From Streptomyces tubercidicus (lineage in GTDB: Bacteria > Actinomycetota > Actinomycetes > Streptomycetales > Streptomycetaceae), in NCBI RefSeq assembly GCF_027497495.1, contig NZ_CP114205.1, positions 7,502,001 through 7,566,000 of the forward strand: a stretch of DNA of 64,000 nucleotides, given 5' to 3'. Below, in pieces: positions 59,429-64,000 of the stretch; positions within the stretch are counted from its first letter, which is position 1, and each line of letters begins with the position of its first letter. Below the pieces are notes generated by a model, which had not been told where the DNA came from, did no database searches, and saw only the letters and a program-made list of their open reading frames with translations. Both the position numbers and the translations under genes were made by a program.

Positions 59429-61771
59429 GTGTCACATACGCCTACCCCGCGCAGGATCCTGCTGGCCGCGACCCTCGTCACGGCCCTCGCCCTGCCCGTC
59501 GCCCCGTCGGTCCTCGCCGCGCCCCGCACCTCGGCCACCCCCGACCGGGGGGCCCGCGCCGAGCAGCCCGCACACCGGGCCGCGGCACCCACGCCCAACC
59601 CCTTCGACCAGGTCCAACGCCTCGCCAGAGCACCGAAGTTCACCCCGAAATCCGCATCGGCGCCCCGTTCCCGCACCGAGCGGGGCCGGATACCGGGGCC
59701 GCAGACCAGACCCGTCACCGTCCCGCACGGTCCCAGACCCGCCGTCGCCCCCTGCACCCTCGACGGCATCACGGGGCTGAGCCCCGAACGGTTCGCGGAC
59801 TTCCTCGCCGACCCGGCCGTCACCGCCGACGACTGTCTGCGCACGCTCGTCTGGACCTGGGACGCCCGGCTCATCCCGGTCATGTCCGACGCCCATGTCC
59901 AGGCCGTGGCCCGTCGCATCACCGGTCTGGCCGCCGCCCACGACGGCAAGAACGGCAGCCATCTGTATGAGATGTTCACGTATCTGCACGCGGTGGCCTA
60001 TCAGGACTTCTCGCACGACGAGATCGACATCACCGACGGCCCCACCGTCGACGCCATCCGCCGTGCCGTCGACGCCTTCGCCACCGCGGCCCGTACCTTC
60101 GACGTCACCCGCGCCAACGCCGACACCCTGCGCGAGGCCCTGACCGCCGCCAGCGCCCCCGGGCTGCGCCAGCATCAACTCGGCCTGATCCGCCGGGTCC
60201 TGGCGACCATGGACGCGTCCCACCCGGCCACCCACAAGGACCCGTCATGGGGGAATGCCGCCCTCGCCGCGCTCACCGTCAACTACCTGGGCGTCTACCC
60301 CGGTAACAAGGACAGCGCCTTCGTCGCCGCGGTCACCGCCGATCCCGGCTACCGGGCCGTCTTCAAGGGCTTTGTGGGCTACACCCATCTCAAGGGCACA
60401 CCCAACGCCTGGGTCATCCGCGACGCCCTCAGCGAGTACGGCCGCTTCGGTGAGATCGCCACGCTCAGGCCGGGCATCATCACCGACCTCGGCGCCCTGA
60501 TCCCCACCACCGTGCAGAACTACGGCGAGGGCAGCGAGCCTTGGGGCAAGGTCGCCGGCTGGCTCAACTACTTCGGGGCCTGCGCCCCGTACGGGGTGTG
60601 CAAGGCGGACATCGAAAAGCGGATCTTCCCGTACACCTACTCCTACGACAACGGCGCCATCAAGGTCCGCACCGCCCTCGACCGCGCCACCGTCGACCAG
60701 CTCTACTACGCGTCCAAGCAGGTCAAAGCCCAGTTCCACCGGGTGATCGGGACCAGTGAGCCGCTCGCCGGCGACCCCAACACCACCCTGAACATCGTGC
60801 TGTACGCCTCGCGCGCCGACTACGAGATCTACCACCCTCTGCTCACCGGCATGGCCACCAACAACGGCGGCGTCTACATCGAGCGCGGCGCCACCTTCTA
60901 CACCTACCAGCGCCGCGTCCCCCAGGACTCCACCCTCACCCTCGAAGAGCTCTTCCGGCACGAGTACGTCCACTACCTGAACGGCCGGTTTGCCGTCCCC
61001 GGTTTCTTCGGTGAAGGCCCCTGGTACGAGGGCGACCGCACCACCGCCATGGACGAGGGCAGCGCCGAATTCTTCGACGGCTCGACCCGTGACGACGGGA
61101 TCGCCGTACGCCGGTCGCTGGTCAAGGGCATCATCGCGGACACGGCGGGCGGCGGGCCACGGATGAGCGTCAGCCAGCTGCTGCATGCGACCTACGCCGG
61201 CGACGGCTTCCGCTTCTACAACTACGCCGGGACGTTCTTCGAGTTCCTGTGGCGCGACTACCCGGCGAAGCTCCAGGAGATGTACCGGCAACTGCGCGCC
61301 GACGACCCGGCCGGGTTCGACTCCTGGCGCAACCGTATGGGGTCCGACGCGGGGCTCCAGCAACAGTACGACGCCTTCCTCAACACCCAGATCGCCATCG
61401 TCGAGGACCTGTTCGTGCCGAAGACGGCCTACGTCCCCAACGGCTCCCTGAAACTGTCCACCCCCGCCGAGGTGCAGAGCGCCTTCACCGCCGCCACCGC
61501 AAGCCATCCCACCTGCAAGGACGGCGGCGACCCGGGCTACGGCCGGTTCCTGTGCACCGGCCGGATCACCGCCAACCTCAGCAACTCCGCCAGCCCCGAC
61601 CAGGTCTTCAAGGACATGGCCGAGACGGTCGACTACTTCCTCCTCGACCGGGCCGAGCCCGCGGCGAACAACTTCGCCGATATGAACTGCTCCTTCGGCC
61701 CCACCGAGATCTGGTCCTCGGGCAAGGCCGGCACCGCGGACTTCAGCTGTGAGGGGCCGCTGCGGCGCTGA
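59429..61771 (+). CDS. Secreted M9-family collagenase
   Basis: 780 residues from the GTG at 59429, which follows GGAGG by 5 bp. A signal peptide (RRILLAATLVTALALPVAPSVLA) is followed by an Arg/Pro-rich leader, an M9 activator domain and the catalytic domain with zinc motif HEYVH (in EELFRHEYVHYLNGRF) and downstream Glu ligand in AMDEGSAEF. It degrades collagen or gelatin-like proteins outside the cell. No C-terminal PKD or pre-peptidase domain is evident. The 3' end overlaps the convergent STAS gene by 29 bp. Confidence 0.92.
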   Translation: MSHTPTPRRILLAATLVTALALPVAPSVLAAPRTSATPDRGARAEQPAHRAAAPTPNPFDQVQRLARAPKFTPKSASAPRSRTERGRIPGPQTRPVTVPHGPRPAVAPCTLDGITGLSPERFADFLADPAVTADDCLRTLVWTWDARLIPVMSDAHVQAVARRITGLAAAHDGKNGSHLYEMFTYLHAVAYQDFSHDEIDITDGPTVDAIRRAVDAFATAARTFDVTRANADTLREALTAASAPGLRQHQLGLIRRVLATMDASHPATHKDPSWGNAALAALTVNYLGVYPGNKDSAFVAAVTADPGYRAVFKGFVGYTHLKGTPNAWVIRDALSEYGRFGEIATLRPGIITDLGALIPTTVQNYGEGSEPWGKVAGWLNYFGACAPYGVCKADIEKRIFPYTYSYDNGAIKVRTALDRATVDQLYYASKQVKAQFHRVIGTSEPLAGDPNTTLNIVLYASRADYEIYHPLLTGMATNNGGVYIERGATFYTYQRRVPQDSTLTLEELFRHEYVHYLNGRFAVPGFFGEGPWYEGDRTTAMDEGSAEFFDGSTRDDGIAVRRSLVKGIIADTAGGGPRMSVSQLLHATYAGDGFRFYNYAGTFFEFLWRDYPAKLQEMYRQLRADDPAGFDSWRNRMGSDAGLQQQYDAFLNTQIAIVEDLFVPKTAYVPNGSLKLSTPAEVQSAFTAATASHPTCKDGGDPGYGRFLCTGRITANLSNSASPDQVFKDMAETVDYFLLDRAEPAANNFADMNCSFGPTEIWSSGKAGTADFSCEGPLRR

Positions 61772-62156
61772 CCGGCCCGTCGCATCCGGTGACGCACGGC
61801 CCGTCGTCCGCCGGGCGGGCCGTGTCCGGAGCGGCGCTGAGGATGTCGAAGCTGCCGGTGAGGCCGACGGCGTCCAGAATGCGCAGGAAGCGGGGGTCGG
61901 TGATCACCAGAGAGAGCCGGCCGCCGTGCGCACGGGTACGGCGGCGGGCGCGGCACAGCACGCCGATACCGCCGCAGTCCAGAAAGTCCACCCGCGTCAG
62001 GTCCAGCACCATGTGCGGACGGTCCCCGGCCGTCACGGGATCGAGCTCCCTGTTGGCGCGGGCCGCACTGGGGTAGTCCAGCTCACCGACGAGCGTGACG
62101 ACGATCGGCACGCGCAGCGAAGGCTCCCGCCGAGGGGTCGTCGTCTGCCGCCGCAT
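61743..62156 (-). CDS. STAS-domain protein (anti-anti-sigma type) with Cys at the phospho-serine position
   Basis: 137 residues from the ATG at 62156. The STAS fold is seen in PIVVTLVGELDYPSAARA and VLDLTRVDFLDCGGIGVLCRA. In SpoIIAA-type antagonists the segment is usually D-S-S-G-L, with the first Ser phosphorylated by an anti-sigma kinase. Here it is D-C-G-G-I (Cys61), so it cannot be switched off by the usual phosphorylation. Like other STAS proteins it probably binds an RsbW-type anti-sigma factor. No kinase or sigma gene is adjacent. Confidence 0.82.
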   Translation of the reverse strand: MRRQTTTPRREPSLRVPIVVTLVGELDYPSAARANRELDPVTAGDRPHMVLDLTRVDFLDCGGIGVLCRARRRTRAHGGRLSLVITDPRFLRILDAVGLTGSFDILSAAPDTARPADDGPCVTGCDGPVSAAAAPHS

Positions 62157-62277
62157 AAGTCTCACCTGTCCGCACGATTCCGGCCGGCCTCCGGGCCGCT
62201 GCCACCCATTGAAAGGCGCCGGGCACGCCGCGCAGGAGGGCCGGGCGGGCCAGGGCCGATAGGGCCCTTCGGCCCCC

Positions 62278-64000
62278 TCAGCCACCCGGCAGGCTCAGCC
62301 GCCGTGACGTACCGGGTGCGAGGGCGAACGATCGGTCACGCAGGTTCACCCGTACCGGGGCGTTCTCGGAGGCCGGGACCGCGATCCGCACCTGGTCGGC
62401 ACGGATCCGCAGATCGACGTCCCAGTGGCGCCGGTAGCGGATCCGCACCCCGAACTTCGAGAGCTCGCGCAGCGGCGCCGGATCGAGCCACAGTGCCTGC
62501 TCACGGGTTTCCAGACCGGTCATGCCGCGCTGGACGAAGTCCAGGGTGCCGGCCATCGCGCCCAGGTGGATGCCCTCCGCGGTGGTGCCGCCCTGGACGT
62601 CCGCCACGTCCCCGGTCAGCGCCTCCTGGCAGTAGGTCCAGGCGTCCGGGCGGTGGACCCGGGCCAGCACCCAGGCGTGGACCAGGGCGCTGAGCGTCGA
62701 ACCGTGACTGGTGCGGTGCAGGTAGTAGTCGACGGTGGCGTGCCAGGTGTCCTCGTCGAGGGGGTAGCCGAGCCCGCGGAACAGCGAGGCGAGCTCCGAC
62801 GGTGCGAAGAGATAGCCCAGCATCAGGACATCGGCCTGTTTGGATGCCTGGTAGCGGTTGACCGTGTCGCCCTCCGCCTCCAGGATCCGGTCCAGCCGGC
62901 GGATGTCGCCGTAACGCTGCCGGTATCCGTGCCAGTCGAGTTCGGCGAGGTCCTCGTATCCGGCGAACTGGCTGATCACTCCGCGGTGGTAGGGCACATG
63001 GAGCCGGTGTGCGATGTCGTCCCAGCGCTCGGGCTCCTCGGGGGACAGCTGGATCCGTTCGAAGAGCTGCCGCTGATGGGGCTCGGGCAGGGTGTGGCAC
63101 AGGTCGAGCGCGCGCCTCAGCACCCAGGCCGCCGTGACATTGGTGTAGGCGTTGTCGTCGACTCCGGGTGCGGCGGCGTCCGGATAGCCGTCGTGGTACT
63201 CGTCGGGTCCCACCACCCCGCGGATGCGGTAGCGGCCCAGGGAGGCGTCCCAGTCCACCGCCGAGGCCCAGAAGCGGGCGATCTCCAGCAGCATCTCCGC
63301 GCCCCTGGTGTGCAGAAACTCCGTGTCGCCGCTGGCCTGTCCGTACTGCCACACGTTGTAGGCGATCGCCGACCCGACGTGGTGCTGGAGCCGGGAGTGA
63401 TCGGGCAGCCAGTGCCCCGAGCGCGGATTGAGATGGAGCTGCTGGGTCTCCTCGCGGCCGTCGCCCGCGCTCTGCCACGGGTACATCGCCCCGGTACGGC
63501 CCGCCTCCCGCGCCGCATGGCAGGCGGCGGGCAGCCGACGGTAGCGGTAGTCGAGCAGGGCCAAGGAGACCTGCGGGAGGTGCAGGTTCAGGAACGGCAG
63601 CACGAACAGCTCGTCCCAGAAGACATGCCCCCGGTACGCCTCGCCGTGCAGACCCCGGGCCGGCACCCCGACATCCAGCTCGGCGGTGTGCGGCGAGAGC
63701 GTCTGGAGCACATGGAAGAGGTGCAGCCGCAGGATGCGGCCCGCCTCACCGGGGACCTCCAGCTTGGCCTGCCGCCACAGGTTCTCCCAGGCGCGGCGGT
63801 GTTCGGCGCGCAGCCGCCGGAAGTGCGGGGCGAGGGCCACCGCGTCCACGGCCGCGTGCCGCGGGCTCTCGATCGCCGGGTCGCGGGAGGTGTACAGCGC
63901 CACGGTCTTCTCGACGACCGCGGGGGCGTCGGGGGTGAGCGGCAGGATCAGCGTGTGGGACGCCCGCAGCGCGGTCACCTGCGGCCGGGGCGGCCCGTCA
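62278..64000 (-). CDS. Glycoside hydrolase family 65 protein (N-terminus beyond the window)
   Basis: The frame is open to the right edge, so at least 574 C-terminal residues are present and the N-terminal beta-sandwich is missing. The (alpha/alpha)6 barrel has the general-acid motif VVGPDEYHDGYPD (Glu), the YRGHVFWDELFVLPFL segment, and the phosphate-binding-type loop TSHGSTLSALVHAWV. The last is typical of inverting disaccharide phosphorylases for maltose, trehalose or kojibiose. A small C-terminal domain ends RRLSLPGG. Whether it is a phosphorylase or an acid trehalase-like hydrolase, and its substrate, cannot be decided here. No beta-phosphoglucomutase gene is visible in the window. Confidence 0.87.
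   Translation of the reverse strand, partial: DGPPRPQVTALRASHTLILPLTPDAPAVVEKTVALYTSRDPAIESPRHAAVDAVALAPHFRRLRAEHRRAWENLWRQAKLEVPGEAGRILRLHLFHVLQTLSPHTAELDVGVPARGLHGEAYRGHVFWDELFVLPFLNLHLPQVSLALLDYRYRRLPAACHAAREAGRTGAMYPWQSAGDGREETQQLHLNPRSGHWLPDHSRLQHHVGSAIAYNVWQYGQASGDTEFLHTRGAEMLLEIARFWASAVDWDASLGRYRIRGVVGPDEYHDGYPDAAAPGVDDNAYTNVTAAWVLRRALDLCHTLPEPHQRQLFERIQLSPEEPERWDDIAHRLHVPYHRGVISQFAGYEDLAELDWHGYRQRYGDIRRLDRILEAEGDTVNRYQASKQADVLMLGYLFAPSELASLFRGLGYPLDEDTWHATVDYYLHRTSHGSTLSALVHAWVLARVHRPDAWTYCQEALTGDVADVQGGTTAEGIHLGAMAGTLDFVQRGMTGLETREQALWLDPAPLRELSKFGVRIRYRRHWDVDLRIRADQVRIAVPASENAPVRVNLRDRSFALAPGTSRRLSLPGG

Overview
This window is high-GC actinobacterial DNA, most likely Streptomyces. 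The support is a very strong GC bias at third codon positions, many GTG starts, ATGA stop/start overlaps between neighbouring genes, and typical families (RskA-type anti-sigma, DUF6381, DUF6328, UDGb, LutABC with an LldR-like GntR regulator). I see no rRNA, tRNA, CRISPR array or phage structural genes. No gap between genes exceeds about 290 bases.

Layout. (1) 1-4222 (+): three N-demethylation enzymes (dimethylglycine dehydrogenase/GcvT type, monomeric sarcosine oxidase type, Rieske oxygenase) that together would strip methyl groups from glycine betaine or a similar N-methylated amino acid. (2) 4224-12635 (-): a biosynthetic cluster. SbnA- and SbnB-like enzymes make 2,3-diaminopropionate, an A-T protein with a fused TauD-type oxygenase activates an amino acid, and a membrane protein matches the epsilon-poly-lysine synthetase C-terminal half without its adenylation domain. 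This looks like a split homopoly(amino acid) synthetase. An ECF sigma factor and a shortened RskA-like protein sit next to it. (3) 13993-18693: an LldR-like regulator, a degenerate IMPase-family gene, and lutABC for L-lactate oxidation with palindromic operators. (4) 18755-22978 (-): nitrilase-family amidase, aspartase, asparaginase and a FadR-type regulator. (5) 23111-29248: a GNAT enzyme, a CitA/CitB-type two-component system, and a divergent NitT/TauT-type ABC transporter.

(6) 29285-37502 (-): six tightly packed genes for a DNA/RNA non-specific endonuclease, an alpha/beta hydrolase, an AAA-like ATPase with a small N-terminal helical domain, a large STAND NTPase and two cytoplasmic trypsin-like proteases. 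The composition is that of an NTP-dependent conflict (anti-phage or suicide) system and it is the best candidate here for an undescribed system. (7) 37651-45719: small stress-type and membrane proteins, a ClpC-like unfoldase coupled to DUF6328, a FUSC-type exporter and its likely PadR regulator.

(8) 45780-57046: a locus matching the KstR2 regulon for degradation of steroid rings C and D (two acyl-CoA dehydrogenases, IpdF-like SDR, FadA6-like thiolase, IpdC, IpdB, IpdA, EchA20, two more SDRs). Both divergent promoter regions carry KstR2-like operators. An IS110-family element has inserted exactly between the last two SDR genes and appears to leave the operon readable; its non-coding end carries short matches to the insertion site, as expected for a bridge RNA. 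(9) 57098-64000: family 5 uracil-DNA glycosylase, Xaa-Pro aminopeptidase, a secreted M9 collagenase, a STAS protein, and a GH65 glycoside phosphorylase/hydrolase running off the right edge.
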